A stretch of DNA of 64,000 bases, from positions 48,055 to 112,054 of the forward strand of contig CAXXNS010000012.1 in the NCBI GenBank assembly GCA_963666895.2. Direction: 5' to 3'. The translations under genes and the position numbers were made by a program. This stretch comes from G963666895 sp963666895. GTDB lineage: Bacteria; Desulfobacterota; Desulfovibrionia; Desulfovibrionales; Desulfovibrionaceae. Positions 45,709-52,893 of this stretch are shown here, piece by piece (the first letter of the stretch is position 1; every line of letters begins with the position of its first letter). The notes beneath the pieces are model-generated. The model was given only the letters and a program-made list of their open reading frames with translations. It was not told the origin of the DNA and made no database searches.

Positions 45709-46890
45709 TTAACGGCTCAGGGCCTGCTTGCTGACCAGGAGAAAGACGCCGACCCGGGTGTTGATGCTCTGGATGAACTCCCCGGCCTCGCGCCCCACTC
45801 CGCCGTAGAAATCGAGCCTGGCTCCCTGGATGGCCGACCCGGTGTCCTGGGCCAGGACCAGGCCGCGCACGTTGCCGCCCGGCAGGGGCGCGTCCAGGAT
45901 GAGCATGCTGCCCAGGGGCAGCAGGTCCGGGTCCGTGGCCACCGAGATCATGGGCGTCAGGGGCATGCCGTGGGCGCCGTGGGCGCCGTCCTCGGAGAAC
46001 CTGAAGAAGATGTACCGCTCGTTTTCGGCCAGCAGACCGGGCAGCATGCTCGGGTGCAGGTCGAAGAACGTCCGGACCTCCTTCTTGCCCGGCGGGCCCG
46101 GCCCCAAGAGCCCCTTGCGCGCCACGATGGTGGACAGGGCGGTGAAGGACCGGCCGTTGCTGGCCTGGAAGACCACCTCCCGGGACGAGCCGTCCGGCAA
46201 TCTCAGCCGCCCGCAGCCCTCCAGGTGGAGGTCGTAGAGGTCCAGCGGATCACGGGCCCAGGCGATCTCCAGGCCCCGGTTGGCCAGGGCTCCCTTGAGG
46301 TCGATTTCCGCGCGCGTATGGTACGGCAAGGCGCGGTCGCCCGCAACCCGGTACACCCCGGAGGAGCCCACCCGGAGGTCCGGCGGACGGGTGTAGATGG
46401 GGTACTGGTACCCGGGCTCTTTTCGCAGGCTGGCCCGCACCTCCGGCGTGTAGTAGCCGGTCATGCGCGGGGCGGGCTTGAGCTCGAACCAGGTGAACCG
46501 CTCGGCCAGCAGCCAGGGTTGGCGGTCCAGGGACGGCAGCAGGGCCAGCAGTTCCTCGGCGCTTTGGGCCAGCTGGCCCCAGGTCACGGCCGGGCCGTTG
46601 CGGGACATGGCCAGCCGGTCCTTGGGCTTTTTCCTCAGATAGGCCAGGGTGCGCTGGAGCCCGGGCTCGAACTCCAGCCAGGAGTGCAGCCCCTGGGAAC
46701 GGATGTCCAGGAGCAGGGTCTCGGCCTTGCTGGCCTCGTGGGACAGGGTGTAGAGCCGGGCCTGCTGGACCAGGCTGGGGGGCTCGGGACGGGCTCCGGG
46801 CGGCAGTCCCGTGGCGCAGCCGCCCGCCAGCACGGCCACCAGGGCGGCCAGGGCCAGGGCCAAAAGAAGGCGGGGGATCAATGCTCGCAC
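45709..46890 (-). CDS. mltA: membrane-bound lytic murein transglycosylase A, lipoprotein
   Basis: A 393-residue outer-membrane lipoprotein that cleaves peptidoglycan to 1,6-anhydro products. The GTG start at 46890 is inferred from the signal peptide; it overlaps the upstream gene by 13 bp. The lipobox LAGGC is followed by a linker. The MltA domain shows GYYTPEVRASL, a characteristic SNGRSFTALSTIV stretch, and the C-terminal 3D domain with ISVATDPDLLPLGSMLIL and VLAQDTGSAIQGARLDFYGG, whose catalytic Asp residues are present. Confidence 0.92.
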   Translation of the reverse strand: MRALIPRLLLALALAALVAVLAGGCATGLPPGARPEPPSLVQQARLYTLSHEASKAETLLLDIRSQGLHSWLEFEPGLQRTLAYLRKKPKDRLAMSRNGPAVTWGQLAQSAEELLALLPSLDRQPWLLAERFTWFELKPAPRMTGYYTPEVRASLRKEPGYQYPIYTRPPDLRVGSSGVYRVAGDRALPYHTRAEIDLKGALANRGLEIAWARDPLDLYDLHLEGCGRLRLPDGSSREVVFQASNGRSFTALSTIVARKGLLGPGPPGKKEVRTFFDLHPSMLPGLLAENERYIFFRFSEDGAHGAHGMPLTPMISVATDPDLLPLGSMLILDAPLPGGNVRGLVLAQDTGSAIQGARLDFYGGVGREAGEFIQSINTRVGVFLLVSKQALSR

Positions 46891-48626
46891 TGGTCCACGG
46901 CCACGTCGCAGAACTTGCCCACTCCGTACTCGCGGCGACGGAAGAACTTCTCGGCCGGAGGCCCGATGATCTGCATCTCCGAGTTGCGCGCCAGCATGTC
47001 CAGGGCGATCTGCATCTCCTTGGTGCAGCCGGTGGAATAGGTGGCGTCCTTGCCCGCCCAGACCGGCGGCACCTTCTTTTTCATCGATTCGAAGCTCTTC
47101 TCGATGTCCTGGTCGGTCTGGAACCGCCAGACGTCGATGTACCCGCTGCGCTGGACCTTCTCCCACATGTACATGAGGTCGTCCGCGTCCATGCCCTCCT
47201 CGAAATGCTCGGCCGGGTTGATGATGAACACCTTTTCCAGCCGGGCCCGCAAATGGGCCACAAAGGTGTTCATGATGGTGATGGCCTCCTTGGTGCGGCC
47301 GGGCACCGAGCCGATGATCCCGGAATAAAACATGTTCTTCATACCGCTGGATCGGGCCTGACGCATACGGGCGACGATCTCCTCGGCCTTGGCCTTGATC
47401 TCGGCCTCGCCGAACTTGCGCACCCAGTCCGCCTTTTCCTTGAACAGCAGGTGCAGGTTGCCGTTGTCGCCCCGGAAGTAGCAAAGCACGTCCCGGGTGA
47501 ACTCGTGGCTGGTCATGAGCAGGCGGCGGTAGTGCTCCTCGCCCTTGGCCAGGACCAGGTCCGACTCCTTCCAGGCCCGGGCGAAGGTCACGGACAGCCG
47601 GTAGGGGTTGAACCGCTCCCGGGTGCCGTCGGAGATGACCAGGAACGGATTCTCGGCCAGGTTGGCCAGCAGTTCGTTCTTGGTCAGGCGCATGTCCGAC
47701 AGGAAGCGGGCCCCGGCCAGTTCCTGGGCCAGCACCGGGTCGTTGTCCGCGTCCCAGAAGGTGGGCACCTGGAAGTAGAAGCCCTCCTTCAGGGCCATGA
47801 TGACCCGGTGCCCCTGGGCCACCAGGGCCTTGGCCAGCCGGATGTCGTAGATCAGGCCGCCGCTCTTCTCGGGCAGCATGAGCACGGTCAGCCGATCCTT
47901 GAGCCGCTGGCGCAGGGGCTTGAAGGTCTCCTCCAGGAGGATGCACTCCTCTTCGGCCTTCTGGCAGGCGGCGTCGAAATTCTTGGAGCCCCCTTCCAGG
48001 GACACGGTGGACAAACAGAGCAGCCGCCTGACCTCCAAAAAGTCCAGCTCGAAGCGCAGGTCGACCAGCCGGGAGCAGGACAGGCTCTTTTCCGGGCAGC
48101 GGTCCAGGATGCCCCGGAAGGTGGCGCTGTCCGCGCGCTGCCGAGCGATCTTGTTGCGCTCGCGGCGCTGCTTCTGCAGGGGGTCGTCCAGGCCGGACTG
48201 GCTCATGAACACGGTCAGCATGCGCTTCAGGAGCCTGGAGGGGATGAAGATGCTGGCGGCCAGGGCGGTGCGGAACTTGTGGCGGCAGAGCTGAGTGATG
48301 CGCTTGCGCATGTACGGGTCGGTGCAGTGGGTCCGGATGAGCCCGACCACGGTCTTCCACTGGGACAGGTACTCGCGCATGAGCTCCGGGGTGCGCTGGC
48401 CCTTGAGCAGTTGCAAAAACATCCAGTCCGAGCACGGGGCGTAGAAGGCCTCCTCGGGCAGGGCGACGATGAAGCGCACCTGCTCGGGCGAGGCGTTCTC
48501 CATGGGGTCGGTGAAGTACTCGATGTTGTTCTCGGTGGTGAAGTGCAGCAGCAGGGCGTCCAGGTACGGATCCTCGCCGTAGCGCACGTCCAGGATCGAG
48601 CCGGAAAGGGGAAGATGATCGGCCAT
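46878..48626 (-). CDS. ARMT1/DUF89-like domain protein
   Basis: A 582-residue soluble protein. The N-terminal half is helical and carries several Cys and Arg-rich stretches without a known motif. The C-terminal half resembles the DUF89/ARMT1 fold: VLMLPEKSGGLIYDIRLAKAL, VISDGTRERFNPYRLS and SDLVLAKGEEHYRRL, the last being the family's DLVxxKGxxN/H motif. DUF89 proteins are metal-dependent damage-control phosphatases acting on sugar or cofactor phosphates. The start at 48626 has GGAGGAG ahead of it, 11 bp after nadK. Position next to nadK hints at nucleotide or cofactor repair, but the substrate is unknown. Confidence 0.7.
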   Translation of the reverse strand: MADHLPLSGSILDVRYGEDPYLDALLLHFTTENNIEYFTDPMENASPEQVRFIVALPEEAFYAPCSDWMFLQLLKGQRTPELMREYLSQWKTVVGLIRTHCTDPYMRKRITQLCRHKFRTALAASIFIPSRLLKRMLTVFMSQSGLDDPLQKQRRERNKIARQRADSATFRGILDRCPEKSLSCSRLVDLRFELDFLEVRRLLCLSTVSLEGGSKNFDAACQKAEEECILLEETFKPLRQRLKDRLTVLMLPEKSGGLIYDIRLAKALVAQGHRVIMALKEGFYFQVPTFWDADNDPVLAQELAGARFLSDMRLTKNELLANLAENPFLVISDGTRERFNPYRLSVTFARAWKESDLVLAKGEEHYRRLLMTSHEFTRDVLCYFRGDNGNLHLLFKEKADWVRKFGEAEIKAKAEEIVARMRQARSSGMKNMFYSGIIGSVPGRTKEAITIMNTFVAHLRARLEKVFIINPAEHFEEGMDADDLMYMWEKVQRSGYIDVWRFQTDQDIEKSFESMKKKVPPVWAGKDATYSTGCTKEMQIALDMLARNSEMQIIGPPAEKFFRRREYGVGKFCDVAVDQCEH

Positions 48627-48637
48627 GTGCTCCTCCG

Positions 48638-49483
48638 TCAGGCGATGAATCCCCGGTTGCGGAGCCTGTCGAACGGGGACGCCAGGCCCAGGTCCAGCAC
48701 CCGCAGGTCGTGGTCGGAGCGGCCGATCCGCACCGTGTCCCCGCAGGCCAGGTCCAGGACCTTCTGGCCGTCCTCGGAAAGATACACCTCGCCCCGTGGT
48801 TCCCGCACCTCCACCTCGATGCGGCAGGCGTCCGGCACCACCAGGGGCTTGAGTCCGGACAGGAAGGGACAGACCGGGGTCAGCACCAGGGCGGCCAGGT
48901 CGGAGTGGATGAGCGGGCCTCCGGCCGAGACCGAGTAGCCCGTGGAGCCGCCCGGGGTGGACACGATGAGCCCGTCCGCGCGCAGAGCGGCCAGGTGCTC
49001 GCCGTCCACCTTGAGGTCCAGGGTGATCAGTCGGGCCAGGCGGCCGCGGCTGACCACCACGTCGTTGACTGCGATGGAGCGGTGAATATCCCTGTCCCCG
49101 CGCAGGATGACGTACTCCAGGACGATGGCCTCGCGCACCCGGTATCTGCCCTCGATGACCGGGGCCAGGGCCTTTTCCCAGTCCTTGGCCGACAGCTCGG
49201 CCAGATAGCCCACCCTCCCCATGTTCAGGCCCAGGATGGGCGCGCCCAGGGCGTGGGCCCGGCGGGCCACGGAGATGAAGGTGCCGTCCCCGCCCAGGAC
49301 AAGGACGAGGTCCGGAGCCCCCCCTTCTCTTCCGCCCAGGCCCGGCATTTCGGGGTGGTGCTCGGTGAGCACGGGGGACAGTCCGTGGGAGGTGAAGAAC
49401 TCGGCCATGCGGCCGCCCAGCCGGGCGGCTTCGGGGTCCCCGGCACGGGTGACCAGCACTACGGTATGAAAGGCGGACGCCAT
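48638..49483 (-). CDS. nadK: NAD kinase
   Basis: A 281-residue enzyme making NADP from NAD and ATP. The GGDG motif lies in LVLVLGGDGTFISVARR, NE/D-type NDVVVSRG follows, and GGSTGYSVSAGGPLIHSD is the conserved GGSTAY-like nucleotide region. Length and layout are usual. It is the first gene of a six-gene minus-strand operon (nadK, ARMT1-like, mltA, gatB, mtnA, der) and lies divergent from the flgM operon across 180 bp. Confidence 0.95.
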   Translation of the reverse strand: MASAFHTVVLVTRAGDPEAARLGGRMAEFFTSHGLSPVLTEHHPEMPGLGGREGGAPDLVLVLGGDGTFISVARRAHALGAPILGLNMGRVGYLAELSAKDWEKALAPVIEGRYRVREAIVLEYVILRGDRDIHRSIAVNDVVVSRGRLARLITLDLKVDGEHLAALRADGLIVSTPGGSTGYSVSAGGPLIHSDLAALVLTPVCPFLSGLKPLVVPDACRIEVEVREPRGEVYLSEDGQKVLDLACGDTVRIGRSDHDLRVLDLGLASPFDRLRNRGFIA

Positions 49484-49613
49484 TCCTGCCCTCTACTGCA
49501 TGGGCGGTCATAATTCAAGCCATAACGGCATGTTCGCCGGGATCGGACCGGCCCTTCGCACGAACCGTTCATTTGGTGAACAAATTTTTTTTCATTTTTT
49601 TTGTTTGGAACCC

Positions 49614-49640
49614 TAAAGTTCTTTTCGGCCGCGCCGATCA
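49614..49640 (+). promoter_or_regulatory. sigma-28 (FliA) promoter of the flgM operon
   Basis: TAAAGTTC, 11 bp, then GCCGATCA, nearly identical to the flagellar sigma-28 consensus. It ends 22 bp before the first ATG of the operon. This places FlgM under the sigma factor that it inhibits, the usual feedback arrangement. Confidence 0.85.
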
Positions 49641-49662
49641 GTAACATGTCAAGGAGTAATTA

Positions 49663-50079
49663 ATGGGTTCTCGTCCTGATCATGTGCATTTCATGCTGCG
49701 CACCTATGGCAAGCAATTGACCAGTGCGCGGCGCCTGGCCCGATTCCGGAGAGCCTTGCAGCTCGCCCGGGGCCAGGACCCGGAAGCCCTCCCTCGGGAG
49801 GTGCGCAGACGCCAGCTCGTGGAGCGCGTGTCCCGGGAGATCATTGAAAACCTCATCGTGGAAGGATCGGAGAACCCGGTTGTGAAGGACATCCAGGCCG
49901 AGCTGGAATTCGAGATCGGCTCGCCCCTGGTGTTCGAGTATCCGCTGGACGGCAGCGACCTCCAGATTCTCCGATACACCGCGGAGGGGCCACAGGCCAT
50001 GGGACCGGACGAGACCAACCGGGTCATGGGCCGATTGTGGGAAATAACCTATGCCAAGGTGGACGAAACCATGCTGTAG
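49663..50079 (+). CDS. conserved protein cotranscribed with flgM, function unknown
   Basis: A 138-residue soluble protein with AAGGAG six bases before the ATG and a sigma-28 promoter just upstream. Residues 13-75 are strongly basic and helical (RRLARFRRALQLARGQ, RRRQLVERVSREIIENL); the C-terminal half is acidic and beta-rich (AELEFEIGSPLVFEYPLDG). It has no known motif. It is linked to flgM (28 bp apart), and this pairing appears typical of Desulfovibrio flagellar regions, so a late flagellar role is likely. Confidence 0.75.
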   Translation: MGSRPDHVHFMLRTYGKQLTSARRLARFRRALQLARGQDPEALPREVRRRQLVERVSREIIENLIVEGSENPVVKDIQAELEFEIGSPLVFEYPLDGSDLQILRYTAEGPQAMGPDETNRVMGRLWEITYAKVDETML

Positions 50080-50107
50080 CTGGTAAACGGCATGTGAGGG
50101 GAAGACT

Positions 50108-50422
50108 ATGGAAATCAAGAATCTGGTCGGGGAGCTCAATCCCTACGCCAAGAAGCGGATCGACGAAAACGTCAAGCCGCAGCAAGCCGCAAAGTCGGGC
50201 GGTCAGGGACAGTCCGCGGAGTCCTCGGACACCGTGAACGTGTCCAGCGAGGCCCGTCTGCGCGGGGCCGCCCTGTCGGAGGCCACGCAGGCCCCGGACG
50301 TTCGCACGGAAAAGGTCCGTGAGCTCAAGGAAAAGGTCAAGTCCGGGACCTACAGCCCCGACATAAGGAAGGCCGCGGCCAATCTCATCCGCGACGACCT
50401 CCACCTTCTGATGGACAAGTAG
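50108..50422 (+). CDS. flgM: anti-sigma-28 factor FlgM
   Basis: A 104-residue protein, the usual FlgM length. The N-terminal half is polar and disordered (KPQQAAKSGGQGQSAESSDTVNVSSEARL). The C-terminal half has the FlgM sigma-binding helices, with VRTEKVRELKEKVKSGTYS and ADLI-like AAANLIRDDL. FlgM holds FliA inactive until it is exported through the finished hook. It lies downstream of a sigma-28 promoter and is convergent with fliW, 6 bp between the stops. Confidence 0.92.
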   Translation: MEIKNLVGELNPYAKKRIDENVKPQQAAKSGGQGQSAESSDTVNVSSEARLRGAALSEATQAPDVRTEKVRELKEKVKSGTYSPDIRKAAANLIRDDLHLLMDK

Positions 50423-50428
50423 CCGGGC

Positions 50429-50875
50429 CTATCTGGTCTCGGCCAGGAGTATGTGGGGAGGAAAGTCGATGTCCGCCTGCGGAACCTGAAGCCCGATCCT
50501 CGACTCGGTATTGAGGATGATGGGGCCGGACAGGTTCAGCTTCGCTTTTTCCGGTTCATTCTTGGGGATGGTCACGGTCACCAGCACGGCCTGCTGGCCT
50601 TCCCGCTCCAACTGCAGCACCAGCCTTTGCGGCACGTCTATCTGGATTTGGTATTCCTTGACGAATGGATAGGGGTCGGCCACCAGGAAACCCAGCCTGG
50701 GGTCGTCCAGGCTCTGCAACAACAGGAACGGCGAATCCTCGCTCACGGGCAGCAGCACGAAGTCGCGGCACTCCTCGAACCCGATCAGCCCCTTGGGGAA
50801 GCTGATGATGGTGTCCTCGGAGATCTCGCGCTCACCCACGCGGGTCTGGATCAGTCGTTTGTTTTCCCGGGCCAT
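50429..50875 (-). CDS. fliW: flagellar assembly factor FliW
   Basis: A 148-residue protein with the FliW pattern ISFPKGLIGFEECRDFVLLP, SLDDPRLGFLVADPY and LSGPIILNTESRIGLQV. FliW binds CsrA and, alternately, flagellin, releasing CsrA when flagellin accumulates. Its ATG lies inside csrA with a 25-bp overlap, so the antagonist and its target are made together. Confidence 0.95.
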   Translation of the reverse strand: MARENKRLIQTRVGEREISEDTIISFPKGLIGFEECRDFVLLPVSEDSPFLLLQSLDDPRLGFLVADPYPFVKEYQIQIDVPQRLVLQLEREGQQAVLVTVTIPKNEPEKAKLNLSGPIILNTESRIGLQVPQADIDFPPHILLAETR

Positions 50876-51090
50876 AAGCTCGCAGCCTTCATCAGGTCCT
50901 GGTCTTGCGCCTCCAGGGCCTTTCGGTTCTCTTCCTTGATCTTCAGATAGACCTCTTCCCGATACACGGTCACGTCATTGGGCACGTCGAGCCCCAGCTT
51001 GACCTGCTTGCCCTGGACGGACAGAACCTTGAGCTTGATGTGCTCGCCCAGGTAGAGGCTTTCGCCGGGTTTTCGCGTCAAAATGAGCAT
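50851..51090 (-). CDS. csrA: RNA-binding regulator CsrA
   Basis: A 79-residue protein with the canonical start MLILTRKPGESLYLG, the RNA-binding VSVQGKQVKLGL-type core and VYREEVYLKI with the key Arg44. The C-terminal extension after residue 55 (ENRKALEAQDQDLMKAASL) is as in FliW-regulated CsrA proteins, where it contacts FliW. CsrA blocks translation of target messages such as flagellin. AAGGA precedes the ATG. It follows flgL by 108 bp. Confidence 0.95.
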   Translation of the reverse strand: MLILTRKPGESLYLGEHIKLKVLSVQGKQVKLGLDVPNDVTVYREEVYLKIKEENRKALEAQDQDLMKAASLWPGKTND

Positions 51091-51111
51091 GGATCGTCCT
51101 TGTGTCGGGAG

Positions 51112-51127
51112 CCGGCCGCACGGCCGG
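51112..51127 (-). promoter_or_regulatory. GC-rich hairpin in the csrA leader
   Basis: CCGGCC and GGCCGG pair around four bases, 21 bp before the csrA start and after flgL. No T tract follows, so it is not a clear terminator. It may shape the csrA leader and its own binding site (AAGGACG); this is inferred. Confidence 0.3.
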
Positions 51128-51198
51128 TGGGTCGCCTGCCTACGTGACTAGCCCAGGCCGTGGCGGAAGTCCAGGCCTGGAGCAAATTCTCAAGCGAT

Positions 51199-52881
51199 CT
51201 AGATGAACTTCATCAGGTTCAGGTCCATGATCATGGACACGGAGCGCAGCACGGCCTCGTACACGATTTCCTGCTGGCTCAGGTCGGTCATGAGCTCGGC
51301 CACGTCCACGTCCTCCACGTCCGAGAGGCGTTCCTTCTCGTTGAGGGCCAGCCCCTCCACCAGCACCTGGGCCACCTCCAGCCGGTGCTCACGTCCGCCC
51401 ACGCTGGCGGCCGCGTTGAGGATCTGGCTCTGGGACTCGTCCAGGTTCTGCAGGCAGCGCTGGATGCCCTCCTGGTTGTTGGTCTCCAGGAAGGCGACCA
51501 GGTTGCCCATGGTCTCGAACAGATTCTTGGAATAGGCCGCGTTGGACCCCAGCACCGTGGTGGCCTGGTTGCCCGTTTCAAAGACCACGGTGGCGTTGGA
51601 CGATGTCAGCCGGGGCTTCTGCCCGCCCTCGGCCAGGACGTAGGACGGGTCCATGTACAGGCCGCCGAAGATTTCCTTGCCCACGTCGTTGAGCACCACG
51701 GTCTCGGCCACGGAGATGTCGATCTCGATGTCCGCGGTGCGCGGCCGGATCAGGAACTGCTGCCCGGGCTGGAGCAGGTTGGAGCCGTTGGAGGCCAGGG
51801 TCAGGACACCGCCCGGCGGGATGGACAGCTGGGCGGCGTTGGAGGTGGTGTCCGCGGCCGTGGTGTTGCCCGTGGTCCAGGAAATGCCGCCATCGTAGCT
51901 GTAGGAATACTCGATGACCTCGCCCATGTTCACGGCCGAGGCGTTGTCGATGCGCACCATGACCTCGGACTTCTCGAAGTCGCCGCTGGCCGTGTAGGAG
52001 AGCGTGCTGGACCCGACGCCGAAGCCGACCACGTCCACGCCGTCGTTGTCGTCCCCCAGGTACTGCGCGCTGGGTCGCAGCCAGGCCCAGGTGCCGGTGG
52101 AGTCGTCGGCGTCGGCCGTGTCAAAGGCGTTGGCCTTGACGGCCGAGGCGGCGGTCAAATCGCTCAGGGCCACCGAGCAGCCGCTGTTGGGCAGATCGAT
52201 GACGGCCGTGCCCGTGCCCGCGTCCACGGTCACGGTGCCGGTCAGCCAGGTGTCGCCGCCGTCCAGGGTGTAGCGCACGCCCACGTTGCCCGAGAAAAAG
52301 GTCACGTCGTCGCCCACGGCCGCGGTGTCGGAGGTGTCGTAGAACTGCATGAGCGCGGTCTTGTCCGCATCGCCGTCGATACGGAAGGTGCAGTTGTCCG
52401 TGAAGTCCGCGTCGTTGGTGGTCATCCAGGTGATCTGCTGGAAGGCCTTGCCGTCGGTCTTCTGGCCCGCGTAGATGGACTTGTCCTCGTACTCCATGTT
52501 GGCCATCTCCACGAGTTGCTCGAAGATGGACCGCATCTCGTAGGAGATCTGCTCGCGGTTGTCCGCGTCGTAGGTTCCGGTGGACGCCTGCTCGGCCAAC
52601 TCCTTGGCCCGGGTGATGAGGGTGGACACCTGAAGCAGGGTCTCGTCCGAACGGCCCAGCCAGCCCTCGGCCGTGGAGATGTTCTCCTCGTATTGCTCCA
52701 GGGTGCGCAGGGTGTCGCGATGGCTCAGGATGCGCACCATGCCGGAGGGATCGTCCGAGGGCCTGTTGACCTTCTTCTGGGTCTGGGCCTGGGTGTTCAG
52801 TTCCAACAGTTCGTTCAGTGAGCGGTTCAGATTGCCCACGTATTGCGAAAACAACATCTGCTGGGAAACGCGCACGGCCAT
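51199..52881 (-). CDS. flgL: hook-filament junction protein FlgL, with large central insertion
   Basis: A 560-residue protein against about 320 in enterics. The flagellin-like N-terminal helix domain (MAVRVSQQMLFSQYVGNLNRS, RPSDDPSGMVRIL) and the C-terminal helix (VAELMTDLSQQEIVYEAVL, MIMDLNLMKFI) are intact. The middle (about 150-430) is a beta-rich insertion with repeated YSYDGGISWTTG/YTLDGGDTWLTG units, which would lie on the outer surface of the junction. It follows flgK by 12 bp. Confidence 0.92.
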   Translation of the reverse strand: MAVRVSQQMLFSQYVGNLNRSLNELLELNTQAQTQKKVNRPSDDPSGMVRILSHRDTLRTLEQYEENISTAEGWLGRSDETLLQVSTLITRAKELAEQASTGTYDADNREQISYEMRSIFEQLVEMANMEYEDKSIYAGQKTDGKAFQQITWMTTNDADFTDNCTFRIDGDADKTALMQFYDTSDTAAVGDDVTFFSGNVGVRYTLDGGDTWLTGTVTVDAGTGTAVIDLPNSGCSVALSDLTAASAVKANAFDTADADDSTGTWAWLRPSAQYLGDDNDGVDVVGFGVGSSTLSYTASGDFEKSEVMVRIDNASAVNMGEVIEYSYSYDGGISWTTGNTTAADTTSNAAQLSIPPGGVLTLASNGSNLLQPGQQFLIRPRTADIEIDISVAETVVLNDVGKEIFGGLYMDPSYVLAEGGQKPRLTSSNATVVFETGNQATTVLGSNAAYSKNLFETMGNLVAFLETNNQEGIQRCLQNLDESQSQILNAAASVGGREHRLEVAQVLVEGLALNEKERLSDVEDVDVAELMTDLSQQEIVYEAVLRSVSMIMDLNLMKFI

Positions 52882-52893
52882 GATCCTTCCTCC

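Noticed and set aside
49559..49581. GTTCA-TTTGG-TGAAC hairpin followed by T-rich DNA, and the 12-mer CACGAACCGTTC shared with 36679-36690
   Set aside because: The hairpin lies between divergent genes where no transcript needs ending, and a single shared 12-mer can be chance.
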